From contig NZ_BMXB01000010.1 in assembly GCF_014651535.1 (NCBI RefSeq), positions 1-64,000 on the forward strand: 64,000 nucleotides of DNA. The letters are read 5' to 3'. This stretch comes from Salinimicrobium marinum (lineage in GTDB: Bacteria > Bacteroidota > Bacteroidia > Flavobacteriales > Flavobacteriaceae). This document shows positions 17,188 to 26,600 of the stretch, one piece after another. The notes beneath the pieces are model-generated. The model did no database searches. It saw only the letters and a list, made by a program, of their open reading frames with translations, and was not told where the DNA came from. The translations under genes and the position numbers were made by a program. Each line of letters starts with the position of its first letter. The stretch's first letter is position 1.

Positions 17188-17224
17188 TCCCCTCCACCGG
17201 AGGGGTGCTCATAGGCCGGGTTGG
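17188..17224. repeat. Short GC-rich intergenic repeat-like block
   Basis: A GC-rich patch in AT-rich surroundings. It begins with a 7-bp hairpin (CCCCTCC, ACC loop, GGAGGGG) followed by TGCTCATAGGCCGGGTTGG. From memory, similar CCCCTCC..GGAGGGGTG..CGGG.TGG blocks are scattered between flavobacterial genes. A related fragment (CCTCCACCTTGGGGCTGGTGGA) lies at about 17285-17306. Confidence 0.45.
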
Positions 17225-17240
17225 CTATTTTCAGGCATAA

Positions 17241-17275
17241 AAAAAATGGATGAAGTAGGTCCATCCATTCTTTTC
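17241..17275 (+). terminator. Probable terminator of the phosphohexomutase/ABC unit
   Basis: An 8-bp stem (AATGGATG and CATCCATT) with a 9-base loop, followed by CTTTT. It lies 70 bases beyond the ABC transporter stop. Confidence 0.6.
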
Positions 17276-17530
17276 TAAACCTTACCTCCACCTTGGGGCT
17301 GGTGGAAATAAAACAATTTGGAGCAAAAAAGATCTCTCTTTTCTACGCTGTAAATATACTATTAAAATCTACCACACCAAATATTTTGTGTATTTTATCT
17401 ACTTTATATGTATTTCATCGATTAAATCGACATTTACAAAGCATACTTTCTTACCTGATATTCTACACAATAAATTCTATATTTACAGCCGCTGAATGAG
17501 TGTATAAGGGATTTAGCTAAACCAACTTCT

Positions 17531-18076
17531 TTGGAAACTTCTGAAAAAAAACTTTTACGGAACCTTCAGGGCCAGGAACACCGAAATTCGGCTTTCAGGG
17601 AGCTCGTAGCTCTCTACAAAGAAAGGCTTTACTGGCAGATCAGGAATATTGTGAAGAACCATGATGATACAGATGATGTGCTGCAAAACACCTTTATCAA
17701 GATCTTCAGGAACATAGACCAGTTTAAAGGGGAGAGTCAGTTATTCTCCTGGATGTACCGCATTGCCACCAATGAAGCACTGAATTTTTTAAATCAGAAA
17801 TCGAAGAAACTTCAAATAACTTCAGAAGAACTCCAGGATCAAATTGTCTCAAACCTGGAAAGTGATGTTTACTTTGAAGGTGATGAGATCCAGTTAAAGT
17901 TACAGAAGGCAATCGCCATTCTTCCCGAAAAACAGCAGCAGGTTTTCAATATGAAATACTTTCAGGAATTGAAGTATACAGAAATTTCTGATATCCTAGG
18001 TACTTCAGAAGGAGCTTTAAAGGCTTCCTACCACATTGCCGTAAAAAAAATTGAAGAATTTTTAAAAACCCATTAA
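17531..18076 (+). CDS. ECF-type RNA polymerase sigma factor
   Basis: A 181-residue sigma factor. Region 2 at about 25-95 includes DDTDDVLQNTFIKIFRNIDQF and GESQLFSWMYRIATNEALNFL; region 4 at about 125-178 includes LPEKQQQVFNMKYFQELKYTEISDILGTSEGALKASYHIAVKKIEEF. No ATG exists in frame upstream of the conserved part. The reading frame opens with TTG at 17531, which gives the family-like N-terminus METSEKKLLRNLQ. The next gene encodes a membrane protein that may be its anti-sigma factor. Confidence 0.9.
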   Translation: METSEKKLLRNLQGQEHRNSAFRELVALYKERLYWQIRNIVKNHDDTDDVLQNTFIKIFRNIDQFKGESQLFSWMYRIATNEALNFLNQKSKKLQITSEELQDQIVSNLESDVYFEGDEIQLKLQKAIAILPEKQQQVFNMKYFQELKYTEISDILGTSEGALKASYHIAVKKIEEFLKTH

Positions 18077-18108
18077 ACCTTTAGAAGAAAAATCAGTCAA
18101 ATAAACAA

Positions 18109-18642
18109 ATGAAAAAGAATAAGTTACCATATCATAAAGACAGGAATTTTAAAGTCCCCGAAGGCTATTTCGAGACTTTAGAAGATCGTATTATGCAAAA
18201 GGTAGCAGGGCCTGAGAAAAATGATATTCTAAAAGGCAGAAAAGATGCCGGTTTTAATGTTCCGGAGAATTACTTCCTGAATTTTGAAAATGAGTTATTT
18301 GAAAAACTTGAAAACAAAAAGAAAACGTCAAAGATCATTTCCATACTTAACAAAGAAGTGTTCTATTATTTTGCAGGAGCCGCTGCGGTTTTTATTGCCG
18401 TAGTCACTACGGTCTTTACAAATCCTGTACAACAGGCCGGTAGTATTGAAGACCTGGACATGGTGACTCTAGAGAGGTATCTTTTTGAAACCATGGAAAC
18501 TAATAACTCGGGAGTCCAGTTTATGAATGAAGAAGAAGCATACGCTGCCCCTGGCGGCCAGCCCGATGTGGATTTTGAAGCTTTGTATGATTACCTCAAC
18601 GAAAATGTAGAGGAACCGTCTATTTTATTTAATGAAGATTAA
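18109..18642 (+). CDS. Single-pass membrane protein, probable anti-sigma partner
   Basis: A 177-residue protein. The N-terminal cytoplasmic part carries two copies of a short motif: FKVPEGYFETLEDRIMQKV (about 12-30) and FNVPENYFLNFENELFEKL (about 47-65). One membrane segment lies at about 84-104 (YYFAGAAAVFIAVVTTVF). An acidic extracytoplasmic tail follows (EDLDMVTLERYLFETME, then a C-terminal DVDFEALYDYLNENVEEPSILFNED). Position directly after an ECF sigma gene and the topology suggest sigma regulation; no zinc-binding anti-sigma motif is seen. The next gene overlaps or abuts its stop. Confidence 0.7.
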   Translation: MKKNKLPYHKDRNFKVPEGYFETLEDRIMQKVAGPEKNDILKGRKDAGFNVPENYFLNFENELFEKLENKKKTSKIISILNKEVFYYFAGAAAVFIAVVTTVFTNPVQQAGSIEDLDMVTLERYLFETMETNNSGVQFMNEEEAYAAPGGQPDVDFEALYDYLNENVEEPSILFNED

Positions 18643-18643
18643 A

Positions 18644-19084
18644 ATGAAAAAATTATTTTTATTAGGCTTTGTCCTTTTAAGCTCGCTGCAAATGCTGGCG
18701 CAGGATAAAGAAAGTCGCAGGGAGCAGATCAAGGCTCTCAAGACTGCCTATATTACCGAAGGTTTGAACCTGACACCCGAGGAAGCTCAAAAATTCTGGC
18801 CTGTATATAATAAATTTGATGAGCAAAGAAGAACGCTTCACAAAAGGGAACGTGCCGACATACAGGCCATAGAATGCATTACTGAAGAAAGGGCCAATGA
18901 AATGGTAGAGGAATATGTGCAGATAGAAAAAGAAGATTACCTCCTGAAGAAGAAATTCTTTGAAGAACTTCGAACGATGTTTTCTGCAAAAAGAATCATT
19001 CAGCTGAAGAAAACTGAAGATGCCTTCAACCGGAAGTTATTGAAAGAATACCGCGAAAGACATGCGAACGAAAGTAATGAATAG
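18644..19084 (+). CDS. Secreted Spy/CpxP-like helical protein
   Basis: A 146-residue protein from ATG 18644, one base after the preceding stop, starting with a signal peptide (MKKLFLLGFVLLSSLQMLAQ). The mature part is charged and helical, with LNLTPEEAQKFWPVYNKFDEQRR, the LTxxQ-like pattern seen in Spy/CpxP-like periplasmic proteins. An earlier in-frame ATG at 18632 overlaps the preceding gene. As third gene of an ECF-sigma unit it may report or relieve envelope stress. That role is inferred. Confidence 0.78.
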   Translation: MKKLFLLGFVLLSSLQMLAQDKESRREQIKALKTAYITEGLNLTPEEAQKFWPVYNKFDEQRRTLHKRERADIQAIECITEERANEMVEEYVQIEKEDYLLKKKFFEELRTMFSAKRIIQLKKTEDAFNRKLLKEYRERHANESNE

Positions 19085-19112
19085 TATTTAAAATTTACTT
19101 TAAAAGACCATT

Positions 19113-19153
19113 AGAACATCCTCTATTTTGAAAAATAGAGGATGTTCTTTTTT
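19113..19153. terminator. Strong terminator between convergent genes
   Basis: A perfect 16-bp stem (AGAACATCCTCTATTT and its complement) with a 4-base loop and a T-run on the plus strand. It ends the sigma/anti-sigma/Spy-like unit and may also serve the minus-strand BNR gene. Confidence 0.88.
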
Positions 19154-19162
19154 ATGGCTATC

Positions 19163-20203
19163 TTATCTGAAATTCAGCCGGGACAACCTGTTTTTTCCCG
19201 CAGCGTATGCCACAGAATCATTCAGGAACCTGATGGTATAGAACCCTTCTTCAGAAAGATCCATCCAGGATTCTCCTCTGTCAAAAGAATAAGATATTCC
19301 TGTAAACCCGACAGCTACCATTTCGTTTCCACCACTATTAGGCACATAGCGTATACTGCTTTTATAGCCGGGACTGGATCCATCGGCAACCAGATTCCAG
19401 GTTTTTCCGCCATCCCTGGTGATGGCCTTATTCGCTGTATTATTTTCGGGAGCGGTATAATCACCTCCAATGATGATTCCGTTTTCTTCATCGTAAAAAT
19501 CAACCGAATACGCTCCCTTAGTCGCTTCTCCCTGAATTATCGGAGTATCAAAAACCTCCCAGCTCTTTCCCTTATCTGGACTAAAAAACACCCGTGAAGC
19601 CATTCCTCCCGTAATGATCCAGGTCTTCTCCCCTACCACAGCGATGTTGGAATTACTGGCAGCAAAAGCGGCTTCCCCTGCTTCAACCTCGGGCAGTACC
19701 TCACAGGATAACTTTTCCCAGGATTCTCCTCCATCCCTGGTTATGATCACCGAAAGACAATTCTCAACCGGATCCCCCATCGCTATGCCCTCTTGATTAT
19801 TCCAGAAAACCATCGCGTCATAAAACACCTTTTCATGTGCTTCTTTATACACCAGTTCCATAGTTCCGTCATCTCCGGTCTTGTACAAAAGAGCTGGATT
19901 CCCGACACTCAGCATAAAAAAATCGTCTTCTGTACTGGCCACTGCCCTGTATTCCGGCACCAGGCTGTCATATTTCTGCTGTCTTGCCCTGGCTGAATTT
20001 TGTGAGGCATTATATAAGCCGTACTTTCCGTTTGATCCGGCGAATGCCACATTCTGCCCCATTATTTCTATTGCTCTGATACTAATAGAATCTTCAAAAA
20101 CAGTTTGTATTTCTACTTCAGAAAAAAAAGCTTTTTCCGGTTCTTTTTCGGTTGAATTACAGCCAGCCACAGCAATAAATAACAGCAGATATAATTTCTT
20201 CAT
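19163..20203 (-). CDS. BNR/Asp-box beta-propeller lipoprotein (YCF48-like)
   Basis: A 346-residue lipoprotein from ATG 20203 (MKKLYLLLFIAVAGCNS; lipidated cysteine at about 15). At least four Asp-box repeats are visible: ITRDGGESW, FSPDKGKSW, ITRDGGKTW and SFDRGESW. These fit a six- or seven-bladed propeller of the sialidase/YCF48 kind. No sialidase catalytic arginines can be assigned, so a hydrolase role is not supported. The promoter-like box at 20222 lies inside the longer possible N-terminus and supports the start at 20203. Confidence 0.78.
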   Translation of the reverse strand: MKKLYLLLFIAVAGCNSTEKEPEKAFFSEVEIQTVFEDSISIRAIEIMGQNVAFAGSNGKYGLYNASQNSARARQQKYDSLVPEYRAVASTEDDFFMLSVGNPALLYKTGDDGTMELVYKEAHEKVFYDAMVFWNNQEGIAMGDPVENCLSVIITRDGGESWEKLSCEVLPEVEAGEAAFAASNSNIAVVGEKTWIITGGMASRVFFSPDKGKSWEVFDTPIIQGEATKGAYSVDFYDEENGIIIGGDYTAPENNTANKAITRDGGKTWNLVADGSSPGYKSSIRYVPNSGGNEMVAVGFTGISYSFDRGESWMDLSEEGFYTIRFLNDSVAYAAGKNRLSRLNFR

Positions 20204-20221
20204 TAGGTGGAATTTGATTTT

Positions 20222-20229
20222 CAAAGATA
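20222..20229 (-). promoter_or_regulatory. -7 box for the BNR lipoprotein gene
   Basis: TATCTTTG on the minus strand, 18 bases before the start at 20203; matches TAnnTTTG. Confidence 0.5.
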
Positions 20230-20253
20230 AAATTATTCCGAAGCAAAAAACCG

Positions 20254-20261
20254 TACCTTTG
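20254..20261 (+). promoter_or_regulatory. -7 box for the RsmB-type methyltransferase gene
   Basis: TACCTTTG matches TAnnTTTG, 18 bases before the ATG at 20280. It faces away from the box at 20222, giving a compact divergent promoter. Confidence 0.6.
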
Positions 20262-20279
20262 CAGCTTTAAACACATTTT

Positions 20280-21491
20280 ATGCGCTTACACAGAAATTTG
20301 GTATTTGCAACAGTAGATGCACTTTCAAATATATTTAACGAAGGGGAATATGCCGACAAGGTAATAGAGAAAACCCTGAAACGCGACAAACGCTGGGGAT
20401 CAAGGGACCGCAGCTTCATTGCAGAAACAACTTACGACATTGTTCGCTGGAAACGACTGTACACCGAAATTGCCGAAGTTAAAGCTCCATATTCGCGGGA
20501 AAACCTGTTCAGGTTATTTGCTGTTTGGGCCACCCTTAGAGGAATAGAAATTCCTGACTGGAAACAAATTGAACCTACTCCTACCCGCCGCATCAAGGGA
20601 AGATTTGATGAACTCAGCAAAATAAGGAAGTTCAGGGAATCTGTGCCGGACTGGATGGATGAAATGGGAGTTGAAGAACTGGGCGAAGAAACCTGGGAAA
20701 AAGAAATCCATGCCTTAAACCAACAGGCACCGGTGGTTTTACGTGCTAACACTTTAAAGACCACACGAGAAAACCTTCAAAAGGAACTTGCCAAAGAAGC
20801 TATTGAATCTGAATTTATAGAAGGCTATCCCGATGCACTGCAGCTTAAAGAAAGAGCTAACGTGTTTAGAACAGAAGCTTTCAAAAACGGACTTTTTGAA
20901 ATGCAGGACGCTTCTTCACAACTGGTAGCTAAATTCCTGCAGGTTGAACCGGGAATGCGGGTTGTTGATACCTGTGCCGGAGCCGGAGGAAAAAGCCTTC
21001 ACCTGGCTGCACAAATGGAAAATAAAGGTCAGTTGATCGCTACTGATATTTATGCAAATAAGCTCAAGGAATTGAAAAGACGCGCCAGGCGTGCCGGGGC
21101 TCACAATATTGAGCCACGGGTGATCGATAACAATAAGGTGATTAAAAAACTTTTCGGTTCTGCAGACAGGGTATTAATTGATGCACCCTGCAGCGGACTG
21201 GGAGTTTTAAGCCGAAATCCTGATGCAAAATGGAAACTGCAGCCGGAGTTTATCAATACCATAAAAATGACTCAGGCAGAGATCCTCACCCAATATTCCA
21301 AAATGGTAAAACCCGGAGGAAAAATGGTGTATGCCACCTGTTCTGTTTTACCCTCGGAAAATCAACAACAGGTTGAAAAGTTCCTGGCATCGGAATATGG
21401 AGAATCTTTTAAACTTAGTGAGGATAAAAAAATCCTGAGCAGTAAAACCGGATATGACGGGTTTTATATGGCACTTTTGGAAAAAGAATAA
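20280..21491 (+). CDS. RsmB/NOP2-family RNA cytosine-C5 methyltransferase
   Basis: A 403-residue SAM-dependent enzyme. An N-terminal helical (NusB-like) region precedes the Rossmann domain from about 190. Motif I is VDTCAGAGGKSLHLA, motif IV is DAPCSGLGVLSRNPDAKW and motif VI is ATCSVLPSENQQQV. The two cysteines in PCSG and TCSV are the catalytic pair of RNA m5C methyltransferases. Likely target is 16S rRNA, as for RsmB. The exact position cannot be told. Confidence 0.9.
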   Translation: MRLHRNLVFATVDALSNIFNEGEYADKVIEKTLKRDKRWGSRDRSFIAETTYDIVRWKRLYTEIAEVKAPYSRENLFRLFAVWATLRGIEIPDWKQIEPTPTRRIKGRFDELSKIRKFRESVPDWMDEMGVEELGEETWEKEIHALNQQAPVVLRANTLKTTRENLQKELAKEAIESEFIEGYPDALQLKERANVFRTEAFKNGLFEMQDASSQLVAKFLQVEPGMRVVDTCAGAGGKSLHLAAQMENKGQLIATDIYANKLKELKRRARRAGAHNIEPRVIDNNKVIKKLFGSADRVLIDAPCSGLGVLSRNPDAKWKLQPEFINTIKMTQAEILTQYSKMVKPGGKMVYATCSVLPSENQQQVEKFLASEYGESFKLSEDKKILSSKTGYDGFYMALLEKE

Positions 21492-21513
21492 TTTTTAAAA
21501 AATTTAATTGCAG

Positions 21514-21548
21514 ATCCTGCGTTTTTATATAAAATGCGGGATTTTTTA
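21514..21548 (+). terminator. Terminator after the RsmB-type gene
   Basis: A 12-bp stem with two G-U wobbles (ATCCTGCGTTTT and AAAATGCGGGAT) followed by six T's, 23 bases beyond the stop. Confidence 0.7.
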
Positions 21549-21621
21549 TTTTAAACAAGAACTAATACCGAACTTCGGGGAAATTTTACAATTCCTTAAA
21601 CCTTCAGGTGGAAAAGAAGTT

Positions 21622-21629
21622 TATTTTTG
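21622..21629 (+). promoter_or_regulatory. -7 box for the secreted nuclease gene
   Basis: TATTTTTG matches TAnnTTTG, 39 bases before the ATG at 21669. Confidence 0.55.
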
Positions 21630-21668
21630 CAATAATTGAAATTACACATAAACCTTTAAAAACTTAAA

Positions 21669-23516
21669 ATGAAAAAATCATTTTATTTACCATTTCTATC
21701 CATTCTTTTCCTGATTGGATGCAGTTCAGACGACGATGTAACCCCAGTAAACCCGGGACCTGAACCTGAACCTCCAGTAGAGGAAACTCCTTACTACGAC
21801 ATCCCCGATGCACTTTCAGATTATTATGAAGGCATTGATTTTTCTGAAGAAAATGAAGAGCTATATGATGATCTGGCAACCCTTACTATTGCCAAGCACA
21901 CCAACATGCTGGACTATAATAACAGGCATGATTACCTATACCAGGCAGATGAAGATCCAAATAATGAAGATAATGTAATTCTTATCTATACCGGCGAAAG
22001 CAGGTACTGGGAAGAATACCTTTCTGGGGGAAATTCCTATCCTGATCAAACTTTTAACACAGAACATGTATATCCACAATCTTTGGTAAGTAACACTGCC
22101 AAAGGAGATCTGCACCACCTGCGTGCAGCCGATGTTCAGGTGAATTCAACCCGGGCAAATTATCCTTTTACTGATGGAGAAGGATCTTACGCACTTGTAG
22201 ATGGTAATTCATTTTTTCCCGGTGACGAATGGCGTGGTGATGTTGCCCGTATGATCATGTACATGAACCTTAGGTATGATGAACCTTTTTCTGAAATTGG
22301 AGGTCTTGATCTGTTTCTTGAATGGAACGCAGAAGACCCTGTTTCTGTTCTTGAAATTCAGCGAAATGAAGTTATTTATGGCGCACAGGGGAACAGAAAT
22401 CCTTTTATAGACAATCCGCACCTTGCAACCAGAATCTGGGGAGGTGACGAAGCTGCCAACCGCTGGGATGCAGATGCAGAAGAGGACGAAGAAGCTCCCT
22501 CTGCTCCTTCAGCTTTAACCGCTTCAGAAGTTGGTTACGAAACTGCAGTTTTGAACTGGGAAGCCTCCACAGATAATGTGGCTGTTACCAGATATACTAT
22601 CATAGTAGACGGAGAAGAACATGAGAATACTACCTCAACCTCTACAACTATTTCCGGATTAACTCCTGGAACTACTTATACCATAACTGTTACTGCAGTA
22701 GATGCTGCCGGAAATGTTTCCGAAGCAAGCGAAGAAGTAGAAATTACTACCAATGAAGATACCGAAGCACCAACCATACCGGCAAACCTTGCCGTTCCTG
22801 AAGTTACTGCCACTAGCGCAAGCCTAAGCTGGAATGCTTCAACAGACAATGTGGAAATTGCTGAATACGACATTTACGTGGACGGCGAATATAATGCTTC
22901 TACAGCCAACACTACTTTTACAGTTGCCGGACTGGAGGCTGAAACCGAATATTCTTTTACTGTACTTGCCCGTGACATTTACGATAATGAATCTGCCTTA
23001 AGTGCTGCTGTGGAAGCTACAACTGCTGCAGAATCTGAAAACGGTGGAGACACTTCTTCTGAAATTTTCTTTTCTGAATATGTTGAAGGAGGCGGACTTA
23101 ACAAAGCTGTTGAAATCGCAAACCTCACCGGGGAAGATGTTGACCTTACCCAATATTCTGTCAAGAAACAGGTGAACGGAAACGGAGAATGGAGCAATGA
23201 ATACGCTCTTGAGGGAAGTTTGGCAAGTGGTGCAGTCTTTGTACTTGCCAACGGTGGAACAGAAACTCAGGAAATTCTGGATGCTGCAGATGTAACTTTA
23301 AACGGTGCACCGGTAGATTTTAACGGAGATGACCCTGTTGGGCTGTTCAAAAACGGAACTTTGATCGATATGATTGGAGTGGAAGGAGATGTTGATTTTG
23401 GAAAAGATAAAACCCTTAGAAGAAAATCGTCTATCACTTCACCAAACACCACCTACACCGAAGAGGAGTGGGAAGTACTGGAAAAAGATACCGTAGACGG
23501 ATTGGGAGCTTACTAA
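21669..23516 (+). CDS. Secreted endonuclease I with FN3 and lamin-tail domains
   Basis: A 615-residue lipoprotein (FLIGCSSDDD; cysteine 18) with a proline/glutamate-rich linker. The endonuclease I domain (about 45-260) has the beta-beta-alpha-metal signature EHVYPQSLVS...GDLHHLRAAD with catalytic H133. Two fibronectin type III domains follow (about 275-362 and 370-455), each with WNASTDNV-like and SGLTPGTTYTITV-like motifs. A lamin-tail domain ends the protein (about 465-610, FFSEYVEGGGLNKAVEIANLTG). It probably degrades extracellular DNA for phosphate or nucleosides, or modifies biofilm. No typical type IX C-terminal signal is evident. Confidence 0.88.
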   Translation: MKKSFYLPFLSILFLIGCSSDDDVTPVNPGPEPEPPVEETPYYDIPDALSDYYEGIDFSEENEELYDDLATLTIAKHTNMLDYNNRHDYLYQADEDPNNEDNVILIYTGESRYWEEYLSGGNSYPDQTFNTEHVYPQSLVSNTAKGDLHHLRAADVQVNSTRANYPFTDGEGSYALVDGNSFFPGDEWRGDVARMIMYMNLRYDEPFSEIGGLDLFLEWNAEDPVSVLEIQRNEVIYGAQGNRNPFIDNPHLATRIWGGDEAANRWDADAEEDEEAPSAPSALTASEVGYETAVLNWEASTDNVAVTRYTIIVDGEEHENTTSTSTTISGLTPGTTYTITVTAVDAAGNVSEASEEVEITTNEDTEAPTIPANLAVPEVTATSASLSWNASTDNVEIAEYDIYVDGEYNASTANTTFTVAGLEAETEYSFTVLARDIYDNESALSAAVEATTAAESENGGDTSSEIFFSEYVEGGGLNKAVEIANLTGEDVDLTQYSVKKQVNGNGEWSNEYALEGSLASGAVFVLANGGTETQEILDAADVTLNGAPVDFNGDDPVGLFKNGTLIDMIGVEGDVDFGKDKTLRRKSSITSPNTTYTEEEWEVLEKDTVDGLGAY

Positions 23517-23533
23517 GTTTCTAAAATTCTTAT

Positions 23534-23574
23534 AAAAAAGCCACAAATTCAGAAGTTGAATTTGTGGCTTTTTT
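23534..23574. terminator. Terminator after the nuclease gene
   Basis: A perfect 17-bp stem (AAAAAAGCCACAAATTC and complement) with a 7-base loop. A- and T-runs on the two sides allow action in either direction. Confidence 0.88.
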
Positions 23575-23609
23575 CATTTTAACTCCTATCGTTATCTTCT
23601 AAAAAAATG

Positions 23610-23617
23610 TATTTTTG
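23610..23617 (+). promoter_or_regulatory. -7 box for purL
   Basis: TATTTTTG matches TAnnTTTG, 31 bases before the ATG at 23649. It lies inside the longer possible reading frame, so it argues for the downstream start. Confidence 0.6.
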
Positions 23618-23648
23618 TTGCCTTACAAACAACACAAAATTATCCAGA

Positions 23649-26600
23649 ATGATCCTATTCTTCGGAAACCATCCTAATAAGTTTTATGCCGTTCAAACCC
23701 ACAAGGCGCTTTCGGCTGAAAACATCTCCAAATTAAACTGGTTATTTGGAAACGCGAAATACTTAAACAAATCTGCCCTGGCAGATTTTTTTGTTGGCCC
23801 CCGTGCCGCTATGATTACTCCATGGAGTACCAATGCAGTGGAGATCACCCAAAATATGGGCATTGAAGGTATTGTTCGTATTGAAGAGTTCCTGCAGGTA
23901 GATCGCCATTTTTCCGATTTTGATCCTATGCTTTCTCAAAAGTTTGACGGCCTGGATCAGGATATTTTTACCATCGATATTGAACCCGAACCGGTCATTG
24001 AGGTAGAAGATATTGCCGCGTACAATCAGAAAGAAGGACTGGCTTTGAATGCCGAAGAAGTGGAATACCTTGAAAAACTCGCTAAACGACTGGGACGAAA
24101 ATTAACCGACTCTGAAGTATTCGGATTTTCACAGGTGAACTCTGAGCACTGTCGCCATAAAATTTTCAACGGAACTTTTGTAATCGACGGGGAAGAAAAA
24201 CCAGTTTCCCTCTTCAAACTCATCAGAAAAACTTCGGAAGAAAATCCAAATGAAATAGTTTCTGCCTACAAGGATAATGTAGCTTTCCTGAAAGGCCCGC
24301 GCGTAGAGCAATTTGCTCCGAAAACTGCAGATAAACCCGATTTTTATAAAAAATCTGATTATGATTCGGTTATTTCTTTAAAGGCGGAAACACATAATTT
24401 CCCTACTACTGTAGAACCTTTTAACGGAGCAGCAACCGGAAGTGGTGGAGAAATTCGTGACAGGCTTGCCGGTGGAAAAGGTTCTTTACCATTAGCAGGA
24501 ACGGCCGTTTATATGACTTCTTACTCCAGGCTTGAAGCAAACCGGGAATGGGAAAAGGTGATGCCGGCAAGGCCATGGCTTTACCAAACCCCAATGGATA
24601 TTCTTATCAAAGCCTCCAACGGAGCATCAGATTTTGGAAATAAATTCGGGCAGCCCTTAATTGCAGGATCTGTATTGACCTTTGAACATTCCGAAAATGA
24701 GCGTCTGCTGGCGTACGATAAAGTGATCATGCAGGCAGGCGGAATTGGCTACGGAAAAGCGAGTCAGGCGATCAAAGATGTTCCGAAAAAGGGAGACAAA
24801 ATTGTTGTTTTAGGAGGAGAAAATTACCGAATCGGGATGGGCGGTGCCGCCGTTTCTTCAGCAGATACAGGAGAATTCAGCAGCGGAATTGAACTTAATG
24901 CAGTACAGCGTTCCAACCCCGAAATGCAGAAAAGAGCAGCCAACACAATCCGCGCGATGGTGGAAGCCGACGAAAATCCGATCGTTTCCATCCACGACCA
25001 CGGCGCCGGTGGACATTTAAATTGCCTGAGCGAACTGGTGGAAGACACCGGAGGAAACATCGATCTGGATGCACTTCCTGTTGGAGATCCAACACTTTCT
25101 GCTAAAGAAATCATCGGAAACGAATCCCAGGAGAGAATGGGACTGGTCATTGGAGAAAACGACCTCATCACCATGAAGAAGATCGCTGAGCGTGAACGGA
25201 CTCCCTTATATTCAGTTGGGAATGTAACCGATGACCGGCAGTTTACCTTCGAGAGTAAAACCTCCGGTGCAAAACCAATGGATCTTGCGCTGGGCGATAT
25301 GTTTGGAAGTTCTCCAAAAACAATTATGGAGGATAAAACCATCCAAAGAAAATATTCAGAAGTAACCTATTCAGGTGAGAACCTGCATGAGTATGTAGAG
25401 CAGGTTCTACAGCTGGAAGCTGTGGGTTCAAAAGACTGGCTTACCAATAAAGTTGACCGCTGTGTGACCGGAAAGGTCGCAAAACAGCAAACAGCCGGAC
25501 CTTTACAGTTGCCATTAAACAACTGCGGCGTAATGGCGCTTGATTACCATGGAAAAGAAGGCGTTGCCACTTCCATCGGCCACTCCCCTATTTCGGCTTT
25601 GGTCGATCCCGTGGCAGGTTCAAAAAATTCAATTGCAGAAGCCCTTTCCAACATCGTGTGGGCTCCGTTGGAAAAAGGATTGAAATCTGTTTCCCTTTCG
25701 GCAAACTGGATGTGGCCGTGTAACAACGAAGGCGAGGACGCCCGTTTGTATGAGGCGGTGCAGGGAGTTTCAGATTTTGCGATTTCTTTGGGAATTAATA
25801 TTCCGACAGGAAAGGATTCGCTTTCGATGAAGCAGAAATATAAAGATCAGGATGTACTTTCTCCGGGAACAGTGATTATCTCGGCTGCCGGACATTGTTC
25901 AGACGTGACAAAAGTGGTGGAGCCTGTGCTGCAAAAAAATGGCGATGCGATCTACTACATCAATTTATCTCAGGATGCCTATAAGCTCGGAGGATCTTCT
26001 TTCGCACAGATCCTGAATAAAATTGGAAATGAAGTCCCAACGATCAAAGACAACGAAAAATTCGGAAAAACCTTTAATGTACTTCAGGAACTGATCAAAA
26101 AAGATCAGATTCTTGCAGGCCATGATATCTCTTCCGGCGGGTTAATTACTACCCTGCTGGAAATGTGCTTTGCAGATGTAGATCTTGCTGCGAACCTGGA
26201 TCTTTCTGTATTGAATGAAAAAGACACTGTAAAACTTCTGTTTTCTGAAAACTGCGGAATTGTTTTTCAAGCGAAAGATGCTTCTGTAGAAGCAGTTCTT
26301 TCTGAAAATGATTTAGAATTCTTTAAGATCGGAACTCCTTCCGAAGGAAAAACCTTAAGCATCAAAAATGGTACTGACGAGCTGGAATTTAATATTCCGA
26401 AGCTGCGGGATACCTGGACAAAAACTTCCTTTTTACTGGATCAAAAACAAAGCGGACTTGACAAAGCTACTGAGCGATATAGAAATTATGCTAAGCAACC
26501 GCTGCATTTCAGATTTCCGGAAGGTTTTAATGGAAAGAAGCCTCTTGACTCCGCTCCAGGTGACAAAAGGATCAAAGCGGCAATCATTCGTGAAAAAGGA

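Larger units (their letters stand above)
17171..17530. other. 360-base intergenic region
   Basis: It holds a repeat-like hairpin block (17188-17224), a terminator-like hairpin (17241-17275), and then AT-rich sequence leading to the sigma factor gene. No gene is seen. Confidence 0.6.

Noticed and set aside
23607-23648. Longer N-terminus of PurL
   Set aside because: The 14 extra codons overlap a good promoter box and do not resemble the family's start, MILFFG...
24824-25342. 172-codon frame on the minus strand within purL
   Set aside because: It is a mirror of a strongly conserved coding region, with no promoter and no protein-like composition.
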